Shown one piece after another: positions 1 to 8,325 of a DNA stretch of 64,000 nt; the first letter of the stretch is position 1; each line of letters starts with the position of its first letter. Source of the DNA: an uncultured Desulfobacter sp. (GTDB lineage: Bacteria > Desulfobacterota > Desulfobacteria > Desulfobacterales > Desulfobacteraceae); NCBI RefSeq assembly GCF_963664415.1, contig NZ_OY761440.1:496001-560000 (forward strand), read 5' to 3'. Both the position numbers and the translations under genes were made by a program. The notes below the pieces were generated by a model, which saw nothing but the letters and a program-made list of their open reading frames with translations, was not told the origin of the DNA and made no database searches.

Positions 1-5
1 CTTTA

Positions 6-392
6 GTGTCGGGGGTTTTATCACGACAAACCGGTCAAGGTAATTGTCGTCAACCGGACAAGATAATTGTCGCAGAATACTTTGGCGGGCTCTTTGAGAA
101 TATGGTGATTTCTGAAGCTTATAAATCAAGGATAAATAAAGGTTTGGAGCCGCGCCTTTTTTTTTATCGCGACCGGCATCAACATGAGATTGATCTTCTC
201 TACCCAATCGGTTCATCCTTTACCCCGATTGAAATTAAATCATCACGAACTTACAGGGATGAATTCTTAAACGGAATCCGTTATTTTCAAAAAATTTCCG
301 GTTCAAACCAGCCCGGAATGCTGATTTATGATGGAGACATTGAAATGGACAAAGAAGAAGCTCAGATCAGAAATTTTAGAGGGATCTGGTGA
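6..392 (+). pseudogene. C-terminal fragment of a DUF4143-type ATP-binding protein
   Basis: About 110 residues resemble the C-terminal DUF4143 region of AAA_14/DUF4143 ATPases, including a nuclease-like block (EIDLLYP, then PIEIKSS) and a closing segment that ends in a normal stop. The ATPase part with Walker motifs is absent. The first 20 residues are encoded by a short tandem repeat and look unrelated to the family, so the fragment is probably a truncated remnant. The reading frame may continue leftwards beyond the window. A full-length but divergent relative lies at 28084-29448. Family assignment is from motif resemblance only. Confidence 0.6.
29..74. repeat. 23-bp imperfect tandem repeat, two copies
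   Basis: Positions 29-51 and 52-74 are two adjacent 23-bp units sharing AACCGG, then CAAG and TAATTGTCG, with five differences. The unit is not a multiple of three. The repeat lies where the DUF4143 remnant loses similarity to its family and may be the scar of a rearrangement. Confidence 0.6.
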
Positions 393-508
393 CAGGCCCG
401 GCAACGGCAGGGACTTTTGGATCGATCTTTCACTTTTGATCTTGCAGCATAAACTTTACCGGGGGCCAAGGCCAAATCTCCCAAATAAAGCACAGCCTAT
501 GTTGATGG

Positions 509-772
509 TTATGCACATGCCTTCGGATTTATCCCGAACTCTTTTCGAAACGTTTTCGTGAAATGGCTCAGACTTGCGTATCCTACATTGTAAGCCGCTT
601 CCGATACACTGCATTCATGTCTTGCAATCATATCCCGCGCCGTTTCAAGGCGTATGACCCGCAAGTACTCGAATGGGGCCAGGCCAAACATCTTCCTGAA
701 TCCCTGGGTAAGGTGGTTGTGGTTGAGCCCCACTCTGCGGGCAAGCTCAAGTACACTTGGTGGATTTTCCAT
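509..772 (-). pseudogene. AraC-family regulator, C-terminal DNA-binding fragment
   Basis: This fragment encodes the two helix-turn-helix units of an AraC/XylS DNA-binding domain, from SVLELARRVGLNHNHL to YNVGYASLSHFTKTF and a short tail. The ligand-binding N-terminal half (about 200 residues in the relatives at 26005 and 49599) is missing, and an in-frame TGA lies five codons before the only plausible ATG. It is best read as a stub left by deletion. The sequence is closest in style to the AraC regulators paired with TonB receptors further along the window. Confidence 0.75.
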
Positions 773-1006
773 CTCTGTAACTGCTCACCCCTCTAATTGC
801 GAAGGTAAAAAAATAAAAAAAGCTTGACAGGGTTTTTCACGATTTTTTTTAAATTTTTGAAAGGTCCCCAAATTTGCATTTAAAGCACACTGCTATTTCT
901 ATATTCTGAAGTTTACCTTGAATGAATGACAAATGATGTCGAACTCCGAAAAAATCAATTGCAGGACGAATGACGAGGTCAAAAAAAGCCATGTTATAAT
1001 ACAGGC

Positions 1007-2079
1007 ATGGCAACAGTGGATAAGAAAAGTATTCAAGCCTGCCTTCTTCACAAACGGATAAGGATGAGACCGCCAAATCGAGTCCGGGAAGGAAAGGGTA
1101 AAGAGGTTAGTGGAAAGATCACCAATGTCCGCACGAAAGAAACCGTCACTATTGCTAAAGCTGAAACATGTGATGTCTGTGGCGCGGCCCTGGACCAAAC
1201 ACCCTGCCGGGAACATGAACGGCGTACCAAGATAGATATCATCTTTGAAAAAGTCATGAACCAGGTTGATGCCGAAATTAAAGAGTGCCCCAACTGCACA
1301 GCGACAGTAAAGGGAGACTTTCCTGAAGATATGCCAGGTCCCTTACAATATGGAAACGGACTCAAAGCATTCGCCATCCACTTGATCATCAGTCAAATGG
1401 TTGCCCTCAACCGGGTTCAAAAACAGATTTCCGCCATGATTGGTACGGTAATTTCTGAAGCAACCCTTCTCAAGTTTGTCTGGCGGCTTTATCAAGCACT
1501 TGAAAAATGGGAAGCAAAATCAATTGAGAGCATTCTTCAGGCCCCATCAATCCATGTTGACGAGACATCTTTCCGGGTGGATCAAAAAAATCACTGGATA
1601 CATGTGTATTCTTCTGGAGGAACCACGCTGAAGCTGCTTCATCGAAAGCGAGGCAAGGAAGCGATGGTTGATTTGAACATCATCCCCCGCTAGGGAGGAG
1701 TAATAATTCATGATTGCTCGAGGGGGTAAAGAGCTGCCGGAAATCCCGCCAAAGCCGAAGGGTCAACGCGGTAAAATGGCAAAATCAGATGCCCACAATC
1801 TTTGGGAAAGGCTTAAAAAAATATGAAACGTCCGTTTTGCTGTTTGCCAAAGATTCATATGTTCCATTCACCAACAACCGGGCTGAACGAGATCTTCGTA
1901 TGGCAAAGGTGAAACAGAAAATATCAGGGTGCTTTCGACGTCAACGATATGCCCATGCTTATTGTCGGATTTCGAGTTACCTGCAAACCATGGCGAACAA
2001 AGGAGTGAATCCGCTCGTTGCCATTCAGTTGGCGTTGGTGGATGAAATCCCCTGTGCTGATTTCAACCGGGGTGAGTAG
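1007..2079 (+). pseudogene. IS66-family transposase, broken
   Basis: Residues encoded at 1007-1693 match the N-terminal and start of the catalytic part of IS66 TnpC proteins: a zinc-finger-like CxxC pair (CDVCG and CPNC), then HVDETSFRV with the first catalytic Asp. The frame hits TAG at 1693 where the family has a Tyr in an RYGG-like motif. GGVIIHDC is still readable after the stop. A second stop and a deletion of the central part follow. The C-terminal part (NNRAERDLRMAKVKQKISG, with the catalytic Glu) resumes at about 1850 and ends at 2079. No tnpA/tnpB partner or clear terminal repeat was found. Confidence 0.85.
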
Positions 2080-2082
2080 TTA

Positions 2083-2358
2083 CTAAAAAACAATGTAAAA
2101 ATCCCAAAACCAGGGTTCGGGACATAGAGAAACTTGGCATTTCTCACTATGATGCCATGCTCTGCGGCATCGCCCGCAAAAAGTACTGGCACATGAGCAA
2201 AGTTAAATGGGTGCCATGCCTGAAGGGTATTTTATTGAGAAAGGATTATATCTGCCCGGGAACTGATTCCTAAAATCAGCTGAACCGACCTGGTATGTGA
2301 TCCGTATGCCGGGGTGGCCTGGGAAGGCTCCTCAGTGATGGGGAGTCCTATCCCGATT
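2083..2358 (+). pseudogene. 3' end of a decayed group II intron with maturase tail
   Basis: A short open stretch (RVRDIEKLGISHYDAM to KKYWHMSK) resembles the C-terminal tail of group II intron reverse transcriptases of the type ending in RKxYWHLSRT. It is followed at 2280-2358 by sequence with the layout of an intron 3' end: a GAACCG...CCGTATGCCGGGG stem and a final CTATCCCGATT. The reverse transcriptase domain is missing. The assignment rests on motif and layout resemblance. Confidence 0.45.
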
Positions 2359-2366
2359 ATGTGTTT

Positions 2367-2849
2367 TTATTTGGACTCAAGCGCTTTTTTTAAATTCTCT
2401 CCTTCTTCTTTAATATGTTGTATTACACTTAAAAGATTTTTATCATATTTCTTTTTGAGTAAAAATTTTATTAACCGGGGAAAACGACCATGCGAAGTTG
2501 CAGTAAAAACGCAGTATTTTTCCCTTGGTTCTACGTGAAAACCCATTTCCGGGACAAACTTCCTTATATATCGAGATAAAGGTACATATATGATCTTTCT
2601 GTTTGGCACAACTTTGGTAACAATGATTTTAGCTTTTTGTAATTTACCATGAAGATATTCTTCAGAATATGCGATAGAACCCTCCTGCCAAGGTAAGCCT
2701 TTTAACCAGCGAAAAGTCACATGATCTTGTGGGTGCCAGGCTCGAAAGCTATCATCATCAACTATGTTGCAAAGGAAATCAAAGACCTTATTTGGTGTAG
2801 TACGAACTTCTATGGATTCGCTTACAAATATATCTTCTAATATTTGCAC
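2367..2849 (-). CDS. SRPBCC-family (START-like) protein
   Basis: This gene encodes a predicted 160-residue soluble protein with the pattern of SRPBCC/polyketide-cyclase-like domains: an N-terminal strand ESIEVRTTPNKVFDFL, a central W-rich region (FRAWHPQDHVTFRWLKG) and a C-terminal helix ending HIKEEGENLKKALESK. Such domains bind hydrophobic ligands; the ligand here is unknown. The start is taken as GTG at 2849 because AGGAGG lies six bases upstream; a longer frame from 2966 would add 39 residues that do not resemble the family. It stands alone between mobile-element debris and the tautomerase gene. Confidence 0.7.
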   Translation of the reverse strand: MQILEDIFVSESIEVRTTPNKVFDFLCNIVDDDSFRAWHPQDHVTFRWLKGLPWQEGSIAYSEEYLHGKLQKAKIIVTKVVPNRKIIYVPLSRYIRKFVPEMGFHVEPREKYCVFTATSHGRFPRLIKFLLKKKYDKNLLSVIQHIKEEGENLKKALESK

Positions 2850-3270
2850 AACTGACCTCCTTTCATACACATAGCAAGTAATGTTATCGTTGTCCTCTGT
2901 TAAAGTCTGAGGTTGTAATATTATCCCTTTAGAAAAACAGAAAACAGGACAACATTTCAATAGCAACCAAGCGATCGAATGTAAATAGAAAGCTTAAATG
3001 AAACATTGAGAAAAACAAGACCGAGCAATGATGGTATCTAACCGGATTATTTGAAATTCATAGCACCTCACCAATAACAGATCAAGTAAGCATGGCACCG
3101 GTACAGTCATTTTCCGATCTACTCTGAATTTTTAATTTCCTTTGGTTTTTTTGGAAAATTCTCGAGGGTTAGCCCTTTGCATAGAATAATCGGAATAAAA
3201 ACTTTCTTGCTACTATTTTCGTATCATGCTATTAAATGCGTATCAGTTAACTTAATCGAAGGAGAAAATT

Positions 3271-3471
3271 ATGCCTGTTATTACTGTTGCTATTCATCCA
3301 ATTGATCAAGAACAAAAAGCTCGTTTAATCAGAGAAATCACTAAAACCGCAATGGAAATAACTAAAGTTCCTGCAGACAAGTATGTAGTTTTTATTGATG
3401 AATACCAAAATGAATCTATCGGGCTCGCAGGCAAAACACGAGCTGAGATCATTGCTGAAGCCTCTTTCTAA
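3271..3471 (+). CDS. 4-oxalocrotonate tautomerase-like small enzyme
   Basis: A 66-residue protein with the size and pattern of the 4-oxalocrotonate tautomerase family. After removal of Met the protein begins with Pro (PVITVAIHP), the catalytic base of the family, and it has the usual KARLIREITKTAMEITKVP helix and a YVVFIDE strand. GGAGA precedes the ATG at good spacing. The HxlR regulator gene starts two bases after the stop, so the two are probably co-transcribed. The natural substrate cannot be told from sequence. Confidence 0.85.
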   Translation: MPVITVAIHPIDQEQKARLIREITKTAMEITKVPADKYVVFIDEYQNESIGLAGKTRAEIIAEASF

Positions 3472-3472
3472 G

Positions 3473-3853
3473 ATGTCTTTATCACAGCCTGGTAAGAAGG
3501 TTCGAGGTTCAAGTTCCGGTTCACCAATCAACGCACTCTTTGACCTTTTAGGAAAGCGTTGGGCGTTAGGCATTCTTTGGTACCTCGGGGACAACCCAAG
3601 TTCATTTAGAGAGCTTCAGGATCGCTGTGGAGGGGTCTCTCCATCCGTCCTTAATAGTCGGCTAAAGGACTTACGTAATGCAGAAATTGTTGCAAGAAGT
3701 CTTGATGGCTACGTTTTAACGGAAAGAGGGAAAGAGTTACGTTCATTTATTGTTCCGCTTGCAGATTGGTCAGCAACTTGGTCGAAGGAAGTATATGGTT
3801 ATGAACGTCCGGGGATGAGTGAACGGCTAAAGCAAGAGCAATCGAAAAAATGA
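3473..3853 (+). CDS. HxlR-family winged-helix regulator
   Basis: This gene encodes a 126-residue HxlR-type transcription factor. It shows LLGKRWALGILWYLGDNPSSF, the recognition region GGVSPSVLNSRLKDLRNAEIV and the wing YVLTERGKEL. The chosen ATG at 3473 lies one base after the tautomerase stop; a frame opening at 3395 would overlap that gene and add residues outside the domain. HxlR proteins often sense reactive electrophiles or redox signals, and pairing with a tautomerase would fit detoxification, but this is inference. Confidence 0.85.
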   Translation: MSLSQPGKKVRGSSSGSPINALFDLLGKRWALGILWYLGDNPSSFRELQDRCGGVSPSVLNSRLKDLRNAEIVARSLDGYVLTERGKELRSFIVPLADWSATWSKEVYGYERPGMSERLKQEQSKK

Positions 3854-3971
3854 ATATTTGACGGTTCCTGTCGCCCTGGTTCCCCTGCCAAAGACTGCTG
3901 GCACCACCCAGTTGTCCGCAGGTTTCGGCAGTTAAATAAGCATATTACAAAAATATATACATTTATATGCC

Positions 3972-4245
3972 TTAGTTGCGCCGTGTCCTGAAGTCCATCT
4001 TTGCAATGGCCGGAAGCAGCCAGAATTGGCCAAGAAGGCTTTGATTAGTGGTTTTTCTCACGTCCATCTTTGCAATACCAAAGGTTTTACCTGAGGGCTT
4101 CTTTTGATTTCGGATTCGCTGTAACGTTCTATTTCTGGTAGCTTTTTCAGGATTTCGTTTACGATAATCTTTCCAATAATAAGGAAACCCCTCACAATGG
4201 CTGGGAATTAAATCGCTGGTACCAGGCCGTGCCCAGCCGGGGCCA
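3972..4245 (-). pseudogene. remnant of a small protein with IAKMD repeats
   Basis: On the minus strand an open stretch reads FPYYWKDYRKRNPEKATRN, then IAKMD twice (TFGIAKMDVRK and LPAIAKMDFRT), ending at TAA 3972-3974. From memory this resembles a family of small uncharacterised proteins common in Desulfobacterota that carry a YWxxYRKRNPE block and IAKMD motifs. The Cys-rich N-terminus expected for that family is not readable here and no start codon is visible, so it is treated as a remnant. The IAKMD codons explain a direct repeat seen at about 3994 and 4061. The rest of 3854-4380 holds no recognisable gene. Confidence 0.4.
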
Positions 4246-4379
4246 TATTTCAGCTCTTGATCATCTTTTCATCTTTTGGCCATACCTTGCTTGGTAAAAA
4301 GCAACCTTCTATCCTTTGACTTATCGGCGCCCAGGCTCAGCCCACAACGAAAGTCGAAAAACTTCATGAAATATCCGGG

Positions 4380-5000
4380 CTAATAAATCTTTAATATGGA
4401 AGGAAAAAGATCCAAACGGTGGCACTCTTCGATAATTTCCAGGATGCCCATGCTGAAACCGAACCAGATCACATCAAAGATATGGTTTTTGAATATCACG
4501 GGATTGACCTGGTAACTTGCGGGTTCCCTTAACAGGGAAAGTTTAGGGAAAAATCTTGGCACTTGTTTCTCATATTGTTCAAAGCTTTCTTTATGACGTC
4601 TTTTCAGGTCCTGCTCCTCATCCTTGATCACCAAAGGGTAATATACTGCAAATGCCGTTACAATCAGTACCGGAATCAAAAAGGTTTCCGTGGCAAGCCC
4701 CACGCCCACGGCGCCTAAAAAGCTGAAAAAATATAAGGGATTTCTGCACATGGAATAGGGCCCCTGGGTGACAAGGTGGTCTGTTTTGTACCCGGCAATA
4801 TAAAGGGAACACCACAATCGGCCCACCGAGGCGGTGATCACCAGTACAATGGCCGTGATGATCATGGCCGAGGTCAGCGGAGGAAACGAGATGCTCCAAT
4901 AACTTTCCGTCATACAGATCAAAGCAAATATCATGGCAACATAAACCCTGGATATACCGATTCTGATTCTTTCAATTCTGATTTCTTGCGTCATTATCAT
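4380..5000 (-). CDS. isoprenylcysteine carboxyl methyltransferase-like membrane protein
   Basis: A 206-residue integral membrane protein of the ICMT/PEMT superfamily. It has four to five hydrophobic segments and the signature GPYSMCRNPLYFFSF followed by an EEQDL...YEKQVPRFFP tail, the part that binds S-adenosylmethionine. The C-terminus carries an extra hydrophobic segment (HIFDVIWFGFSMGILEII). AAAGGAGG precedes the ATG at 5000. It lies 34 bp downstream of the histidine kinase on the same strand and is probably the third gene of that operon. The substrate (lipid or small molecule) is unknown. Confidence 0.8.
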   Translation of the reverse strand: MIMTQEIRIERIRIGISRVYVAMIFALICMTESYWSISFPPLTSAMIITAIVLVITASVGRLWCSLYIAGYKTDHLVTQGPYSMCRNPLYFFSFLGAVGVGLATETFLIPVLIVTAFAVYYPLVIKDEEQDLKRRHKESFEQYEKQVPRFFPKLSLLREPASYQVNPVIFKNHIFDVIWFGFSMGILEIIEECHRLDLFPSILKIY

Positions 5001-5034
5001 GTTGCCTCCTTTGGAGTCCTGTTTTTTGTATTGT

Positions 5035-6306
5035 TCAAAATGTTAAAATAACGCAGGTGTCCTGGCCGGGTCCGGATGATATTTCCAGATGCCAGCCAAA
5101 GCGTTCACAAAGCTGCTTGACAATGTTAAGGCCGAATCCATGGCCTTTAGGATGTTTTTCCCATTCGCCGGGCGTTGCCGGCCGGGCACCGGCGGCCCCG
5201 GAATTGCTCACCCGGATATAATCCTGGCCCACGGTCAGGCATATCCTGCCCTCGGGGGTGTAATAGAATGCATTTCGTAACAGATTATCAAGTACCATTC
5301 TGAACACTGCGGCAGGTGCATTGGCCCTGGGATGGGCATCTGCCTTATACCGGGTTTCAACAAGCGGGTTTTCAAACTGGTCCCGGTGTTCATTAAAGGC
5401 TGTTCTGGCAAGGGATTCAACGTCACAAGACTGCCCTGGCTGCAAGGCCGTATCCTCCCTGGCCAGCATAAGAAAGGTCTCAATGGTCACGGCCATTTTA
5501 GCAACAGATTTTTCGATCCGCTTCAAAGGCCTTTGAAGTGCGGCATCCCGGTATTCAGGCATTTGGGATATCAGTTCCACAGCCCCCTTTATGACGGTGA
5601 GCGGATTTCTAAGTTCATGGCTGGCATCCCGGGTAAATGTCTTTTCCCGTTCTATAAATTTCCTGATTCGTTTCATGCTTTGCTCCAGGTTTTTGGCCAG
5701 AAAACCGATTTCATCCCGGGCAAAGGCGGAACCCAGTTCGACTGGCAGGTGGTCGGGATCACTTTGCGAAATAATCGTTGTCAGTTTTGTCACCGGTTCA
5801 ATGATTTTTCCGGCCACAGCCGCCCCAAGGCCTGCACCAATGGCTGCCACAAGCAGGGAGCTGCCAAACAGGCCCAGGCTCACAATGGATTCGTATTTTT
5901 CTTCCACCTTCAGGGTTCCTACATCATAGAACAGATAAAGCGCCCCTTTTCCCGGGATTTTTTTTATCCCCAGGTGCAGATCCCCCGGCCCTTTGACAGC
6001 GCCCGGGCCGTTGGTCTCATAAAATCCTTCCGACAGCCCTGCCGCCATATTTTTATAGACTTTGGGCATGCTGTCAAAATCAAGATAAGCGTTGATATAC
6101 CGTGAAGATGGCAAAGGACATTTCGGGTCTGCCTTTGCCTGTTCAAGATAATAGCTGATTTCGTTTTTCAGCCGGTTTCTAAAGACCGCATCCTCCACAA
6201 GTCCCATGGAACTGTCTATAAAAAACCAGAATGTCATGACCAGAAACAACCCGAACAGGCCAAAGGCAATGACAATTCTGTTGCGCAGGCTATACCTGTA
6301 TTTCAT
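5035..6306 (-). CDS. sensor histidine kinase
   Basis: This gene encodes a membrane-bound two-component kinase of about 423 residues. It has an N-terminal transmembrane helix (IVIAFGLFGLFLVMTFWFF), a periplasmic sensor of about 110 residues, a second helix (LGLFGSSLLVAAIGAGLGAA), a HAMP segment, the H-box DASHELRNPLTVIKG, the N-box DNLLRNAFYYTPEG and the G-box GHGFGLNIV. GGAGG sits six bases before ATG 6306, which favours this start over one 24 bases further upstream. It overlaps the end of the response regulator gene by 17 bp, typical of translational coupling. The signal sensed is unknown. Confidence 0.93.
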   Translation of the reverse strand: MKYRYSLRNRIVIAFGLFGLFLVMTFWFFIDSSMGLVEDAVFRNRLKNEISYYLEQAKADPKCPLPSSRYINAYLDFDSMPKVYKNMAAGLSEGFYETNGPGAVKGPGDLHLGIKKIPGKGALYLFYDVGTLKVEEKYESIVSLGLFGSSLLVAAIGAGLGAAVAGKIIEPVTKLTTIISQSDPDHLPVELGSAFARDEIGFLAKNLEQSMKRIRKFIEREKTFTRDASHELRNPLTVIKGAVELISQMPEYRDAALQRPLKRIEKSVAKMAVTIETFLMLAREDTALQPGQSCDVESLARTAFNEHRDQFENPLVETRYKADAHPRANAPAAVFRMVLDNLLRNAFYYTPEGRICLTVGQDYIRVSNSGAAGARPATPGEWEKHPKGHGFGLNIVKQLCERFGWHLEISSGPGQDTCVILTF

Positions 6307-7003
6307 CGGGTACCTCCAGCTTGTATCCAACCTTGTGCACCGTATGGATCATGGCAAAGGAAAAGGGTTTATCGATTTTTTTTCTCAGCATATACATGTG
6401 GCTTCTCAGGGCATCGCTGCCAGGCGGCATATCTTTCCACAGGGCATATTCCATATCGTTGCGCAAGACAACATGGGGGCAGGCCTTTATGAGCATCTCC
6501 AGGATGGAAAAGCAGGCACGATTCAGTTCAATCTGTTTTCCCGAACGCTGAACTTTGCGGGTGCCCGTATCTACTTCCAGGTCTGCCACCTGGAAAACGG
6601 TTTTCTTTGCATTGGCATTCCGCCTGACCAGGGCATAACATCTAAGTTGCAGCTCCTCGAGTGCAAAAGGCTTTACCAGGTAGTCATCGGTCCCGGATTC
6701 AAAGCCCTGAACCTTGTCGGGCAGCGTATCCCGGGCCGTGAGCATGAGAATAGGGATTGCGTTTGTAGCGGAAGCCCTAAGTTTCCTACAAAGGGTCAGC
6801 CCGTCCATTCCCGGGAGCATGATATCAAGAATCATTACATCATAACTTTCGGTCAGGGCCAGATGCAGCCCGGCAATGCCGTTCAACGCAAAGTCAAGTA
6901 CATGGCCCCGGGCTTCAAAATAGTCTGAAATGTTTTCCACGATCCCCTGATCATCTTCCACAAGCAGGATACGAAGGGGCTGTTGCGATTTTGATGTTCT
7001 CAT
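6290..7003 (-). CDS. OmpR-family response regulator
   Basis: A 237-residue response regulator with a receiver domain (acidic pair VEDD, phospho-acceptor Asp in VMILDIMLPGMDG, LMLTARD, and Lys in DDYLVKPF) and a winged-helix output domain ending in HTVHKVGYKL. It is the first gene of the regulator-kinase-methyltransferase operon. GGAGG lies nine bases before the ATG. The divergent gene on the other side is a broken RND pump, so the original target may have been efflux, as is common for such pairs; this is inference. Confidence 0.93.
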   Translation of the reverse strand: MRTSKSQQPLRILLVEDDQGIVENISDYFEARGHVLDFALNGIAGLHLALTESYDVMILDIMLPGMDGLTLCRKLRASATNAIPILMLTARDTLPDKVQGFESGTDDYLVKPFALEELQLRCYALVRRNANAKKTVFQVADLEVDTGTRKVQRSGKQIELNRACFSILEMLIKACPHVVLRNDMEYALWKDMPPGSDALRSHMYMLRKKIDKPFSFAMIHTVHKVGYKLEVPDEIQV

Positions 7004-7109
7004 ACACAGTTTCCTCCATACCCTGATATATATGTCATTTGTTCGTTAATATCCATGTTTGCCACAGACAGCTCCTTTCCAAAAGCCATTGTCACTATAA
7101 GGCCGCACT

Positions 7110-7240
7110 GTTGAAAAAAAAGTAAAAAAAGCGTGAAATATGTGATGAAAGAACCAAGGACATGCCGGGGATCGTCACAGGCTCCCGGGACCGGCATCAA
7201 CGAACTCATTATTTCACGAAAATTTCATTTTTTTTTCAAC
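7110..7240. repeat. nested inverted repeat upstream of the regulator operon
   Basis: Two 31-bp arms (7110-7140 and 7210-7240) are imperfect inverted copies: both end in GTTGAAAAAAAA outside and CGTGAAATA inside. Inside them a second inverted pair, ATGCCGG (7162-7168) and CCGGCAT (7191-7197), forms a nested stem. The structure lies between the regulator operon and the broken RND pump. It could be a miniature element, a two-way terminator or an operator. Confidence 0.5.
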
Positions 7241-7289
7241 ATTTATTTCACACGGCACCTGGTAATCTCGTTTCAACATTTCAAAAACG

Positions 7290-8303
7290 GATGCGTTGCA
7301 GCCGGTTTTCAGCCGGAATGCCCACCAGACAACAATTATGATACCAACGGGGTAAAGGTACAGATTTTTGAAAACCAAGCCCAAGCCTATCACAACCGTA
7401 TGATGCTTCTGGTTGAAAACGCGCTCACGGGTCTGGTTCTTGTGCTTGGGGTGCTGTGGTTGTTCCTTACCCCCCCCGGGTAGCCTTCTGGGTGACCACC
7501 ACCATACTTGCGTTTTTACCCATGTGCTTTGTGCCCGGTGAAATGGGCAATTTATTTTTGCAGATCCCCGGTGTTATTATTCCGGTACTTCTGGTCTCCC
7601 TTGTAGAGTCCCTGGTCATTTTGCCGGCCCATTTAAGCGGCCATGGGCGGTCCATACCGGGTCTGGCTCTGCTGTCCGCCCCCCAGAAAAAGATCAACCG
7701 AATGTTATCACGCTTTGTCAACGGCAGGTTCCGATCCATGCTTAATGCCTGCCTTAATGCGCCGTTGCTTGTTTTTGTCACGGCACTGTGCCTTCTGGCA
7801 ATTACCTTTGCTGCCGTGTCCGGCTGGTGGCTGAAATTCAGCATGACACCAACCATTGATGCCGACACGGTCATTGCCCAGGCCACCCTTCCTTACGGAT
7901 CCCCTGAAAGCGAATCCGTGGAAATCCAGAACCGGCTTGTCCAGGCTGCAAAGCAGGTGTTCAGGCAGTCTGAGATGACATCTGAAGGGATACCCTCCTT
8001 GATCGGTACACGTCTGGAGGAGGGTGAGGTTGAGGTGGAAAGGCGGTTTAAGAGGCTGCCTGCAGCCGGTTCCGGCCCATACTTCTGACCACACTGACCA
8101 CCTGCCTGGGGCTTTTGCCGCTAATGCTCGAATCCTCGGAACAGGCGCAGTTTCTCATTCCTGCGGCTGTTTCCATGACCTTTGGCCTGATGAGCAGCAC
8201 CTTTATCACCTTGCTGCTTTTTCCGGTATTGCTCTGTTTATCTATGGTCAAGCACGAAAAACGAAAAGAGCCGACTCGCGTAATTGATTGCAGTCATAGT
8301 TGA
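7290..8303 (+). pseudogene. RND efflux pump (AcrB-like), broken
   Basis: Several pieces of an AcrB/HAE1-type pump follow in the right order but in different frames: MLLVENALTGLVLVLGVLWLF, a frameshift in a run of eight C near 7472, then VAFWV joined directly to TTTILAFLPMCFVPGEMG (loss of the region holding the proton-relay Asp pair), then LVESLVILPAHLSGHG, and after another deletion and frameshift FRPILLTTLTTCLGLLPLM and the last transmembrane helices. The front half of the pump is absent. It lies divergently from a two-component system that may once have controlled it. Confidence 0.85.
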
Positions 8304-8325
8304 TGAACCAGTAAAAAGTCAAAAA

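Noticed and set aside
5332..6105. Long plus-strand frames antisense to the histidine kinase
   Set aside because: The kinase motifs on the minus strand are complete; the antisense frames are compositional shadows.
7000..7209. 69-codon minus-strand frame upstream of the response regulator
   Set aside because: It covers the inverted repeat region, has no ribosome site of its own and no family resemblance.
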